A stretch of 64,000 nucleotides of DNA, from positions 186,001 through 250,000 of the forward strand of contig NZ_JAIZZH010000003.1 of NCBI RefSeq assembly GCF_020421205.1. The letters run 5' to 3'. This DNA comes from Hymenobacter pini. GTDB taxonomy: Bacteria > Bacteroidota > Bacteroidia > Cytophagales > Hymenobacteraceae. Shown here in pieces: positions 50,635 through 58,769 of this stretch; within the stretch, counting starts at the first letter, position 1; the number at the start of each line of letters is the position of its first letter. The position numbers and the translations under genes are program-made. Under the pieces are notes generated by a model that searched no databases, was not told the DNA's origin, and was given only the letters and a program-made list of their open reading frames with translations.

Positions 50635-53622
50635 ATGTTGCGCATCCCACAACTACTACGCACAAGTCTGCTTCTCGTGGCCCCTACTACCATTGCCTGG
50701 GCGCAGGCACCGGCTACCTGGCAGCAAAAAGTTGATTATTCTATTGACGTAACGCTGGATGACCGCCAGCACCAGCTCACGGGCCGCGAGGAAATGGTGT
50801 ACACCAACAACTCGCCCCAGGCCCTGTCTTTTATCTGGTTTCACCTCTGGCCTAACGCTTACCGGGACAACAACACAGCCTTTGCCCGCCAGCAGCTCCG
50901 TAACGGCAACCGGGAGTTTCAGTTTGCGCCGGCCAGTGAACGGGGCTTTATTGATGGGCTCGAATTTCAGGTAAACGGCCAGTCAGCTCGCCTGGAGTAT
51001 GACGCTAACAACCCTGATATGGCCAAGCTGGTGCTGCCGCAGCCGCTGGCTGCCGGGGCCACAGCTACCATTAGCACCCCGTTTCGGGTGAAAATCCCGG
51101 GCTCGTTTTCGCGTTTTGGCCACGCCGGGCAGAGCTACCAGGTAACCCAGTGGTACCCCAAGCCAGCCGTGTACGACCAGAAAGGCTGGCACCCGATGCC
51201 CTACCTCGACCAAGGCGAGTTCTATTCGGAGTTTGGTTCTTTTGATGTGCGCATCACGCTGCCGGCCAACTACACCGTGGGTGCCACCGGCGTGCTGCAG
51301 AACCCCGATGAGCAGCAGCGCCTCGACCAGCTAGCCGCCGCCACTGCCGCCAAGAAAACCCAGGAAGACTTTGGTACCGACATGAAGTTTCCGGCTTCGG
51401 CGGCTGAAACGAAAACCCTGCGCTACGTGCAGGACCGAGTGCACGATTTTGCCTGGTTTGCCGATAAGCGCTACAATGTGCTGAAAAGCGGCGTTACGCT
51501 ACCCTCTGGCCGGCAGGTGACCTCCTGGGTGATGTTCACCAACAAAGAGGCCCTGGAATGGGTAAATGGCCTTCAAAACATCAACAAAGCGCTTACCTAC
51601 TACTCGCAGTGGGTGGGCGAGTATCCGTATGCTTCGGCTACGGCTGTCAGCGGCTCCTTGAAAGCCGGCTCGGGGATGGAGTACCCCATGGTGACGGTAA
51701 CGATGCCCATGGCCATTGTGCACGAAGTAGGCCACAACTGGTTCTACGGCGTACTGGCATCCAACGAGCGGGACTACCCGTGGATGGACGAGGGCGTGAA
51801 CACCTACACCGAAAAACGGGTATCCGCGCTGGATAAAAATTCAGACGGTACGTTCAGCTTTTTCTACAAACGCTCTGAACTGGCCGCCAAAGTTGGGTGG
51901 GAGAATTTGCCGGCGGCAGCTTTTGATCTACTGCCTTATCAGCTTACTGCCTCCCGCGGGCTGGACCAGCCCGTGGCGCTGCCAGCGGCTGAGTTTGGCA
52001 GCTTGAATTACGGCTTGATGGTGTACGGCAAAACGCCGGTTTTGCTGAATTATCTGGCCGGCTACCTGGGTCAGGAGAAGTTTGACGAGGCCATGCGCAC
52101 CTACTTCCAACGCTGGCAGTTCCGCCACCCCTACCCGGCCGATATGCAAGCCGTATTTGAGGAGACTACCGGTCAGAAGCTGGATTGGTTTTTCAAGGAT
52201 ATGCTCGGCACGCAGAACCACTACGAGGTGGCCCTGTCGGATATGTTAGTGCAGAAAGGCACCGTAAAGGTGCTGGTGCGCAACGATTCTCCGGCCCCGC
52301 TGGCCGTGCCCGTAGCCAGCCTCGACGCCCAGGGCAAGGTGCTGGAAACCCAATGGACGCCCGTATTTGGTGGTACTGATGACGATGAGAAAGACGAAAC
52401 CCAGCTCAACTTCCGCCGCGAGGGTGTAGCGGCAGTAGTTATTGACCCCGGCTACCTGACGCCCCAGCTGAACCGCCGCGACGATATGCGCCAGCTGGAA
52501 GGCTCCTTCCCGACCTGGGACCCGCTGCAGGTGAAGCCGCTGGCCAGCCCCGAGCGGTGGGACCGGCACTTTATCAACTGGGCACCGGCGCTGGGGGCTA
52601 ACACCTCCGACAAGTTTATGCTGGGGGCTGCCTTCTACACCAACCTGATTACGCCCAAACGCCTGAACTTTCTGGCCATGCCCATGTACAGCTTCAACCA
52701 GAAGGAGCTGAACGGAATTGGCCGGGTGGCGCTGCACGTGCTGCCGCGTAACAACGTGCGCCAGCTGCTTACGCAGGTGCAGGTAACGCGCTTTGAGCGG
52801 TTTGTGAAGCTGGAGCCCAGCATCACGCTCCAGATGCCGCACTCCGCTTTCAACCGGGTGCAGCAGTGGGCCCGGCTGGCTACTACCTCGGTGCAGAATG
52901 AGGACCTGAACCGCACCAGCAGCATCCAGACGCTGGAATACCAGGCCCAGCACGGCAATGCTTTGCAGAACTGGTCGGCCCATGCGGAGCTGAACTTCCT
53001 GGCGGCTGATGCCTCGAAGGACATCAAGGACCAGCGGGCTTCTCTGCTACGCGTGACGGCCACGTACGGCCGGTATTACAATAAGAACAAGCAGGTGCGC
53101 GCCCGCTTGTTCGGGGGAGCTTTCCTGAAATCCAGCGAGGAGTTCATGATGGGGCTGAGCGGTAGCTTCGACTACCGTCGTCAGAATACGTACCTCGACC
53201 GTCAGCAGATTTCGCCCACCTTCGCCGCTCAAATTCACCAGACGGACGACCGGGACGGCGCCTTCAAGGCCTATGTGCCCGTGGTGAGCCGTGACTGGCT
53301 GACCACGCTGAATCTGGAAGCTGACCTGCCTGTAACTCCGCTGGCCGTGTACGGCGACCTAGGCTTGGGTAAGGTGCGGAACATTGGCTCTTTGTCCAGC
53401 TCTACCCGTGGTTACTATGGAGCAGGCCTCATTCTGCCCGTTTCGCAGCTTATCCTGCCCACGGCCAAGAATTTCCTGCGCATTTATATCCCAGTGGCCG
53501 GCTCCCAGTTCGATAATGGGCTGCCCGAAAGCCGGAAAGACTTCACCAGCAACATTCGCTTTGTGCTGCACCTGGAGCGGCTGAGCCCCTTCCGGCTGCT
53601 GGACGAGCAGTTTGCCCGATAG
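50635..53622 (+). CDS. Secreted M1-family zinc metallopeptidase
   Basis: The 995-residue product has a signal peptide (ending WAQ). The gluzincin domain has an N-terminal beta-sandwich (VDYSIDVTLDDRQHQLTGRE) and the catalytic HEVGHNWF (with the upstream GMEYPMVTVT and the third ligand Glu in WMDEGVNTYTEKR). After the helical region comes a C-terminal part of roughly 300 residues rich in beta strands (RRDDMRQLEGSFPTWDP and later barrel-like sequences ending RLLDEQFAR). This C-terminal region resembles an outer-membrane barrel, so the peptidase may sit at the surface. A -7-like box (TACTTTCG, 50598-50605) precedes the ATG at 50635. Confidence 0.88.
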   Translation: MLRIPQLLRTSLLLVAPTTIAWAQAPATWQQKVDYSIDVTLDDRQHQLTGREEMVYTNNSPQALSFIWFHLWPNAYRDNNTAFARQQLRNGNREFQFAPASERGFIDGLEFQVNGQSARLEYDANNPDMAKLVLPQPLAAGATATISTPFRVKIPGSFSRFGHAGQSYQVTQWYPKPAVYDQKGWHPMPYLDQGEFYSEFGSFDVRITLPANYTVGATGVLQNPDEQQRLDQLAAATAAKKTQEDFGTDMKFPASAAETKTLRYVQDRVHDFAWFADKRYNVLKSGVTLPSGRQVTSWVMFTNKEALEWVNGLQNINKALTYYSQWVGEYPYASATAVSGSLKAGSGMEYPMVTVTMPMAIVHEVGHNWFYGVLASNERDYPWMDEGVNTYTEKRVSALDKNSDGTFSFFYKRSELAAKVGWENLPAAAFDLLPYQLTASRGLDQPVALPAAEFGSLNYGLMVYGKTPVLLNYLAGYLGQEKFDEAMRTYFQRWQFRHPYPADMQAVFEETTGQKLDWFFKDMLGTQNHYEVALSDMLVQKGTVKVLVRNDSPAPLAVPVASLDAQGKVLETQWTPVFGGTDDDEKDETQLNFRREGVAAVVIDPGYLTPQLNRRDDMRQLEGSFPTWDPLQVKPLASPERWDRHFINWAPALGANTSDKFMLGAAFYTNLITPKRLNFLAMPMYSFNQKELNGIGRVALHVLPRNNVRQLLTQVQVTRFERFVKLEPSITLQMPHSAFNRVQQWARLATTSVQNEDLNRTSSIQTLEYQAQHGNALQNWSAHAELNFLAADASKDIKDQRASLLRVTATYGRYYNKNKQVRARLFGGAFLKSSEEFMMGLSGSFDYRRQNTYLDRQQISPTFAAQIHQTDDRDGAFKAYVPVVSRDWLTTLNLEADLPVTPLAVYGDLGLGKVRNIGSLSSSTRGYYGAGLILPVSQLILPTAKNFLRIYIPVAGSQFDNGLPESRKDFTSNIRFVLHLERLSPFRLLDEQFAR

Positions 53623-53712
53623 CCTGATTCCTTTTGCTGCGCCCGGTTGGTATTTTATGTACTGGCCGGGCGTAGTATCTTTTGCCCACCTGCTCTTTAC
53701 CTTCCAGCCCCT

Positions 53713-54312
53713 ATGCGCATTCCCCAAGTCATCCTGCCCGGTATATTCTTAACAACTTTACTCGGCTGCCGCACCGATTACGCTGATTTGCCCACGTATT
53801 CGGCCGAGCGGAAGCTGCTGCAGGTGGTGGTGGAGATGCCGGCGGGTACTAACCAAGTGCAGCACTATAATTTTGCCACCCACAAGTTTGAGCCCCAGCA
53901 ACAGGCGGGTACCAATGAGTTGGTGGAGTTCTTGCCGCTGCCGGGCAATATGGGCTTCGTGCCGGGCACGTGGGTGGCCGCTCTGGCTCCTGGAACGCAA
54001 CAGCCTTTACCGGCCCTTGTGTTGTCCGAAACCCAGCCCGCAGGCTCGGTGCTGGAAGTTACCCCTGTGGCGCTACTCTCGCTGGATGTCAATGGGGCCA
54101 TGCAATCGGTGCTGGTGGCAGTACCGGCCCGGCCCGCCCAGCGCATTTTGCCCGATGCTACGGACTGGGCCACGCTAAACCGGCAATATCCCGGTGTACG
54201 CAGCTCGCTGAGCCTGTGGTTCCAGCACCGTACCCGCCCAGCCGAAACCCGCATTGTGGGCTGGAAAGACGAGAAAGAGGCCGAACAGTACGTGCGCAAC
54301 CACAGGCAATAA
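53713..54312 (+). CDS. Lipoprotein with a family I inorganic pyrophosphatase fold, probable pseudoenzyme
   Basis: The 199-residue product has a lipobox (LLGC, Cys19). From residue 38 it follows family I pyrophosphatase: VVVEMPAG for the VxIEIP strand, PGNMGFVPGTW (78-87) for PxNYGFIPGT, LPALVLS (99-105) for DPLDVLV, GSVLEVTPVALLSLD (111-125) for the GxVIxxRPIGVLKMxD strand, VLVAVP (133-138), and WFQH then GWKDEKEAEQYV at the end. Compared with the E. coli enzyme from memory, Lys29, Glu31, Arg43, Tyr55, the three Asp of DGDPVD, Asp102, Lys104, Tyr141 and Lys142 all appear replaced, with only an Asp97 equivalent (Asp125) left. The ATG at 53713 is chosen for its signal peptide. Confidence 0.8.
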   Translation: MRIPQVILPGIFLTTLLGCRTDYADLPTYSAERKLLQVVVEMPAGTNQVQHYNFATHKFEPQQQAGTNELVEFLPLPGNMGFVPGTWVAALAPGTQQPLPALVLSETQPAGSVLEVTPVALLSLDVNGAMQSVLVAVPARPAQRILPDATDWATLNRQYPGVRSSLSLWFQHRTRPAETRIVGWKDEKEAEQYVRNHRQ

Positions 54313-54317
54313 CAACG

Positions 54318-54351
54318 CAAAAGCCCCACCAGCAGGCTGGTGGGGCTTTTG
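54318..54351. terminator. Bidirectional terminator
   Basis: CAAAAGCCCCACCAGC (54318-54333) pairs perfectly with 54336-54351 around a two-base loop, with T and A runs in both directions, between convergent genes. Confidence 0.9.
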
Positions 54352-54380
54352 TAAGCGGCTGAATAAGTCCAAAGGGCTAC

Positions 54381-55091
54381 CTATTCGATTTTGTTCATGC
54401 GCTCTTTCACGGCCTCCAGGGCGATGCGCATGTTCACAATGTCGGCGCGGGCGGCTTCCTGCTCTTTCAGGTTCAGGTCCACCAGGTTGTTGTACTGTTG
54501 CAGTTCAGCAGCGTTCTGAGCCAGCTGCTGCTGAATTTCAATTTTGCGCTGCTTGTTCTTCTCGATGTCCTTTTTGATGGCGTCAGCCTTCGAAATTACG
54601 GCCGAGTGGTTGTCCTGCGACTGTTGCAGCGCCTTCTCGGCAGTTGCAACCTGAATGGCCAAGTCTTCACGGTACAGCTTGCGGGCGAAATCTTTCAGAT
54701 AGCCTTCCGCCGATTTCCACTGCACGGGCGTAGCATCCTTGCTCAGGTAGGCGTTGCCCAAGTCAATCGACCACCATACCGTGGTGCCCGTTGGTACGGC
54801 ATCCACTTTGCTGATTACGCGGATGGGCGTTTTTGAAATCGACTCGATAACCACACCATCCATGGTGTACACGCCTTTGTCGGATTTCACTTTGCTGCCG
54901 AACTGCTCGTCCAGCTGCTTTTTCCAGGAGTCTTCCACGCGCTTGCTATCCAGCTGCAGCGCAACCCGCTGACCTTTGCGCGGAATACCTTTAACGGCCA
55001 TTTCCGTTTCGTCAACGGGCGACTTTTGCGCGAAGCTCGTCACCGTTGTTGCTACCGTCAGCAGCAGGGAGAAAAGTAAGCCTCGTTTCAT
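54381..55091 (-). CDS. Secreted coiled-coil protein of unknown function
   Basis: The 236-residue product has a signal peptide (ending FAQ). The N-terminal globular part of about 130 residues contains VVIESISKTPIRVISKVD and TGTTVWWSIDLG. A long C-terminal coiled coil, rich in Gln, Lys and Glu, follows from about residue 145. The globular part looks like a beta-rich domain seen in other Bacteroidota hypothetical proteins. It probably multimerises in the periplasm. It has no operon partner and is flanked by a terminator at 54318-54351. Confidence 0.68.
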   Translation of the reverse strand: MKRGLLFSLLLTVATTVTSFAQKSPVDETEMAVKGIPRKGQRVALQLDSKRVEDSWKKQLDEQFGSKVKSDKGVYTMDGVVIESISKTPIRVISKVDAVPTGTTVWWSIDLGNAYLSKDATPVQWKSAEGYLKDFARKLYREDLAIQVATAEKALQQSQDNHSAVISKADAIKKDIEKNKQRKIEIQQQLAQNAAELQQYNNLVDLNLKEQEAARADIVNMRIALEAVKERMNKIE

Positions 55092-55364
55092 AAGCGAATG
55101 AAATAGAGTGATGAAGAAATGATGTGCAGGTGAATGTGGCCGGCTAACTGTATCCGACTGACCAAATTTAACCAGACTCCCAGCATCTTACTAGGCCCCG
55201 GATTGTTTTTTTTGAGGAAAATTAACTTTTGTCGGAATAATAACATCTATCATTGCTTAGGTACCACAAAAACATAGCCATATATCTATGTATCCTTCGG
55301 GGGCGGCGGACACACGGCCCTTTTACCGCAAACAAAAGCAACCTTTACGCGTTGTTACCCGACC

Positions 55365-55772
55365 ATGACAGTTACCATCTGCCGCAAAGAGCACTTCAAC
55401 GCCGCCCACCGCCTGCACAACCCGGCCTGGAGCGACGAGGCCAACCAACAGGCCTTTGGCAAGTGCAACAATCCTCATTATCACGGACATAACTACGAAT
55501 TGATTGTCCGATTGACGGGAGAGATTGACCCGGCCACCGGCTACGTGTACGACATGAAACGGCTGAGTGACCTGATCAAACGCGAGATTCTGGATACCTT
55601 TGATCACCGAAACCTAAATCTGGACACGGAGGAGTTTCGGCAGCTTAACCCCACGGCCGAAAATATTGCCGTAGTTATCTGGAACCGCCTGCGCCCCCAT
55701 CTGGAGGACCGCCTGGCCCTGTCGGTCACGCTGTATGAGACCGAACGTAATTTTGTAGAATACCATGGATAA
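55365..55772 (+). CDS. 6-pyruvoyltetrahydropterin synthase-like / QueD-family enzyme
   Basis: The 135-residue product has the zinc site His15 (in FNAAHRLHNP), His40 and His42 (in NPHYHGHNY) and the catalytic Cys34 in FGKCNNP. FGKCNNP-x-x-HGHNY, IDPATGYVYD and FDHRNLNLD are closer to the animal PTPS pattern than to a typical QueD, so 6-pyruvoyl-tetrahydropterin could be the product. QueD-like 6-carboxytetrahydropterin synthesis remains possible. The gene overlaps folE by eight bases, so dihydroneopterin triphosphate made by FolE is the direct substrate. The 273-base upstream gap holds the promoter and a small dyad (ACATAG-N8-CTATGT, 55273-55292). Confidence 0.85.
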   Translation: MTVTICRKEHFNAAHRLHNPAWSDEANQQAFGKCNNPHYHGHNYELIVRLTGEIDPATGYVYDMKRLSDLIKREILDTFDHRNLNLDTEEFRQLNPTAENIAVVIWNRLRPHLEDRLALSVTLYETERNFVEYHG

Positions 55773-56454
55773 TTCCGTGCCTGCGGCCCCTGCCGCGGAC
55801 GGTGCCGCTCACCGCCCTACTGCTGCCGACGTGCAGCTGCCCGCCGATTTGCGCACGCCTTTACGCGACGATGCCTTTGCGCTTAGCGACGACGAAAAAA
55901 TAACGGCCATTGCCGGGCACTTCCAGGAAATTATGCACCTGCTGGGCCTAGACCTGACCGACGACAGCCTGAGTGGTACGCCCCGGCGCGTGGCCAAAAT
56001 GTACGTGCAGGAGTGGTTCAAGGGCCTCGACCCCAGGCACCGTCCGGAGGTGCGACTGTTTGAGAACCGCTACCACTACCAGAATATGCTGGTAGAGCGC
56101 GACATTACGGTGTTTTCGTGCTGTGAGCACCATTTTGTGCCCATTATCGGGAAAGCGCACGTAGCATATCTGCCAGGCACACACGTGGTAGGCCTTAGCA
56201 AGCTGAACCGAGTGGTGCAATACTTTGCCCGCCGCCCGCAAGTACAGGAACGCCTCACCCGTCAGATTGCCGAAGAGCTCAAAACAACCTTGGGCACCGA
56301 GGATGTGGCCGTGCTGATTGAAGCCGACCACCTGTGCGTAATGAGCCGCGGCGTGAACGACACCAATAGCAGCACCATTACGGCCGAGTATGGCGGCGCT
56401 TTCGGGCAGGATGAAGCCTTGCGCCGGGAGTTTCTGCGACTGATTGGTAAATGA
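55765..56454 (+). CDS. folE: GTP cyclohydrolase I
   Basis: Converts GTP to 7,8-dihydroneopterin triphosphate and formate, the entry to folate and other pterins. The 229-residue product has a nonconserved N-terminal 35 residues (Ala/Pro-rich), then TPRRVAKMYVQEWFKGL, the zinc and active-site motif SCCEHHFVPIIGKAHVAYLP (Cys and His ligands) and the third ligand Cys in DHLCVMSRGV. Its start overlaps the end of the PTPS-like gene by eight bases, so it is translationally coupled. The stop lies within the left edge of the hairpin element at 56453-56579. Confidence 0.96.
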   Translation: MDNSVPAAPAADGAAHRPTAADVQLPADLRTPLRDDAFALSDDEKITAIAGHFQEIMHLLGLDLTDDSLSGTPRRVAKMYVQEWFKGLDPRHRPEVRLFENRYHYQNMLVERDITVFSCCEHHFVPIIGKAHVAYLPGTHVVGLSKLNRVVQYFARRPQVQERLTRQIAEELKTTLGTEDVAVLIEADHLCVMSRGVNDTNSSTITAEYGGAFGQDEALRREFLRLIGK

Positions 56455-56579
56455 GTTTCTGGTTTCTAGTTGCTTGTTTCTAGTTTTGATACCAATGTAG
56501 TGGCAAGTCCCCGTGTCAACCACGCAAATTAGCTTATTGGCGTAAACGCTCAACCGAGAAACCAGCAACTAGAAACTGC
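56453..56579. repeat. Heptamer-armed hairpin element between folE and the SDR gene
   Basis: The left arm (56453-56485) is AGTTTCT, GGTTTCT, AGTTGCT, TGTTTCT, AGTT. The right arm (56556-56579), on the other strand, is AGTTTCT, AGTTGCT, GGTTTCT. These are the same heptamers as in the mutB-internal element at 1213-1315, 55 kb away. Confidence 0.8.
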
Positions 56580-56584
56580 TTCAG

Positions 56585-57496
56585 ATGGCCCGTAAAGTAT
56601 TGATTACCGGGGGTACCGGCATGATTGGCACCCGCCTGGCAGAAATGCTGATTGACGGCGGCTATGAAGTAGCGCTGCTCAGCCGTACGCCCGGTAGCGG
56701 CCGATTCCGCAGCTTCCGCTGGGACCCCACCGCCGGTACCATAGACGAGGCCGCCGTGCCATACGCCGACTACATCATCAACTTGGCCGGCAGCAGCGTA
56801 TCGGATGGTAAATGGACGCAGGAGCGCAAGCGCGAAATCCTGTCGAGCCGGCTGGCGGGTACGCAGCTCATGGCCCGGGAGCTGGCCAAGCAGAATCACC
56901 ACGTACAGGCATTTATTTCGGCTTCGGCCATTGGAATTTACGGCGACCGGGACGACCAGATTGTAACCGAAGAAACCGCCCCTGCCCCCGGCGACTTCTT
57001 GGCTGAAGTATGCCAGCGCTGGGAGGCGGCTGCCCAAGGCGTGACCGAATACGGCATTCGCACGGCTATTTTCCGCATTGGCATTGTGCTCAGCCCCGAG
57101 GGCGGGGCGCTGGTGCCGTTAGCCCGTACGGTGAAGCTGATGGCCGGGGCACCATTGGGCTCGGGTAAGCAGTACATGTCCTGGATTCACCTCGACGATT
57201 TGTGCCGGTTGTTCATCCAGGCGCTGGAGCAGCCGCAGTGGGCGGGCATCTACAACGCGGTATCCCCGAACCCCGTGACCAACCAAGAGTTTACCAAAAC
57301 CCTGGCCGAGGTGCTGCACCGCCCGCTGGTATTGCCAAAAGTGCCTGAATTCGGCCTAAAGCTCGTGATGGGCGAAATGAGCGAGATTGTGCTGGCCTCG
57401 CAGCGCGTTAGCGCCGAAAAAACTTTGCAACAAGGTTTCCGCTTCGAGTATCCGCAGTTGCGCGGCGCTTTGGAATCGTTCTACGGCGACGAATAA
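56585..57496 (+). CDS. TIGR01777-family NAD(P)-dependent epimerase (YfcH-like)
   Basis: The 303-residue product has the Rossmann motif ITGGTGMIGTRLAE, the family's VPYADYIINLAGSSV and the catalytic region SASAIGIYGDR (Ser and Tyr, with a later Lys less clear), plus FRIGIVLSPEGG. This SDR subgroup is widespread, and its substrate is not known in most cases. It lies between hairpin elements and has no clear operon partner. Confidence 0.88.
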   Translation: MARKVLITGGTGMIGTRLAEMLIDGGYEVALLSRTPGSGRFRSFRWDPTAGTIDEAAVPYADYIINLAGSSVSDGKWTQERKREILSSRLAGTQLMARELAKQNHHVQAFISASAIGIYGDRDDQIVTEETAPAPGDFLAEVCQRWEAAAQGVTEYGIRTAIFRIGIVLSPEGGALVPLARTVKLMAGAPLGSGKQYMSWIHLDDLCRLFIQALEQPQWAGIYNAVSPNPVTNQEFTKTLAEVLHRPLVLPKVPEFGLKLVMGEMSEIVLASQRVSAEKTLQQGFRFEYPQLRGALESFYGDE

Positions 57497-57523
57497 CCAG
57501 CCTCGATGCGCACTTGACTTCGG

Positions 57524-58735
57524 GTGCTGCTGGCCGGGCCACTATTGCTGGTAGTGTACCTGAATTGCCAGTTGTTCTACCAGCCGACTGTAGTGCCCAT
57601 TGCGGGACAGCTAATCAACCAAGACGTAGTAGCGCACCTGCATTTCTTACGGGGGCGCATGCACCAGGGAGCCGGGGCGCAGATGCAGGAGCTCTATCCC
57701 GAGGGGTTTGTGTACCTGAACGCGCTGTACGCGCTAACCTGGACGGAGCTGTTAGCCCATCTACCTACCACCTCGGCATTGCGCCAGGAAGCCGCCGCAG
57801 AAACTCAGTGGGCCATCCAAGAAATTCAGAGCCCGGCCGCCACATCCATCTTTGAGGAAGAGTTGTCTCTACCCCGAGGCGCATTTTACCAAGGCTGGTC
57901 GGCGTACGCACTCGGGCGTTACCTGGCGGCCCTGCCTCCCCAGCAGCGCGACTCGGCGCAGGCGGAGCACTTCCAGCGGCAATGCAGTACTATTGCGCAG
58001 GCGCTGGCCACAAGTTCTTCCCCTTATCTGGAGTCATACAGCGGCGCGGCCTGGCCCGCCGATGGGGTAATGTGCGTAGCCGCGCTAGCCTGGCACGACC
58101 GGCTGTATGCGCCGCGCTACCAAGCCCTCATCCAACGGTGGGTGCGCGCCGTGGATACCCATTTGGATGGGCACAGGCTGATTCCGCACGCCGTACACGC
58201 GGGTTCCGGCCGGGTACTCACGCCGGCCCGGGGCTCGTCGCAAAGTCAGCTGCTCAACTTTTTGGTAGAAATTGACTCTGCCTATGCCCGGCAGCATTTC
58301 CTGCGGTACCGTGCCCGGTTCCTGACCAGCCGGCTGGGCCTGCCGGGCATTCGGGAAGCAACTGAGGGTGAGCCAGATGCCGAGGATATTGATTCCGGGC
58401 CGGTTATATGGGGTGTGGGTGGGGCCGCCTCCATTGTGGGCAGGCGCACGATGCAGCGCTACCATGATACTACCACGGCCGTGGGGCTGCGCAACAGTAT
58501 TGAGGCATTTGGGGCACCCTGGCAATCTTGCGGTGAGAAGCGCTACCTGTTCGGGCAGTTGCCCATTGCCGATGCGTTTATTGCTTGGAGTAACTCCTTA
58601 GAAGCTACCCGACCTATTGGCGCAGTGGCAGGCTGGCGTACCATTTTTCAGCTGGTATCTGCGGCCGTGGTAGCTGGGACGGTGTGGTTGCTCTGGCTCA
58701 CCCGACCGAAAAACAAAAAAGCGGCTGAGCACTGA
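57524..58735 (+). CDS. Membrane-anchored protein of unknown function, possibly an alpha/alpha-toroid
   Basis: The product is 403 residues from GTG 57524, with an N-terminal anchor (LLAGPLLLVVYLNC) and a C-terminal membrane helix (FQLVSAAVVAGTVWLLWL), so most of the protein lies in the periplasm. The middle has helices with YSGAAWPADGVMCVAALAW and GPVIWGVGGAASIVG, which resemble (alpha/alpha)-barrel enzymes, but this is a weak impression. An in-frame ATG at 57506 is followed by Arg, Thr and TGA (57515-57517), so a natural longer N-terminus seems to have been lost. Confidence 0.65.
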   Translation: MLLAGPLLLVVYLNCQLFYQPTVVPIAGQLINQDVVAHLHFLRGRMHQGAGAQMQELYPEGFVYLNALYALTWTELLAHLPTTSALRQEAAAETQWAIQEIQSPAATSIFEEELSLPRGAFYQGWSAYALGRYLAALPPQQRDSAQAEHFQRQCSTIAQALATSSSPYLESYSGAAWPADGVMCVAALAWHDRLYAPRYQALIQRWVRAVDTHLDGHRLIPHAVHAGSGRVLTPARGSSQSQLLNFLVEIDSAYARQHFLRYRARFLTSRLGLPGIREATEGEPDAEDIDSGPVIWGVGGAASIVGRRTMQRYHDTTTAVGLRNSIEAFGAPWQSCGEKRYLFGQLPIADAFIAWSNSLEATRPIGAVAGWRTIFQLVSAAVVAGTVWLLWLTRPKNKKAAEH

Positions 58736-58750
58736 GCCCAGACGCTTTTT
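58716..58750. terminator. Bidirectional terminator
   Basis: AAAAAGCG (58716-58723) pairs with CGCTTTTT (58743-58750), between convergent genes. The left arm and loop overlap the 3' end of the plus-strand gene. Confidence 0.7.
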
Positions 58751-58769
58751 AGTTGAAAACTCATTCTGT

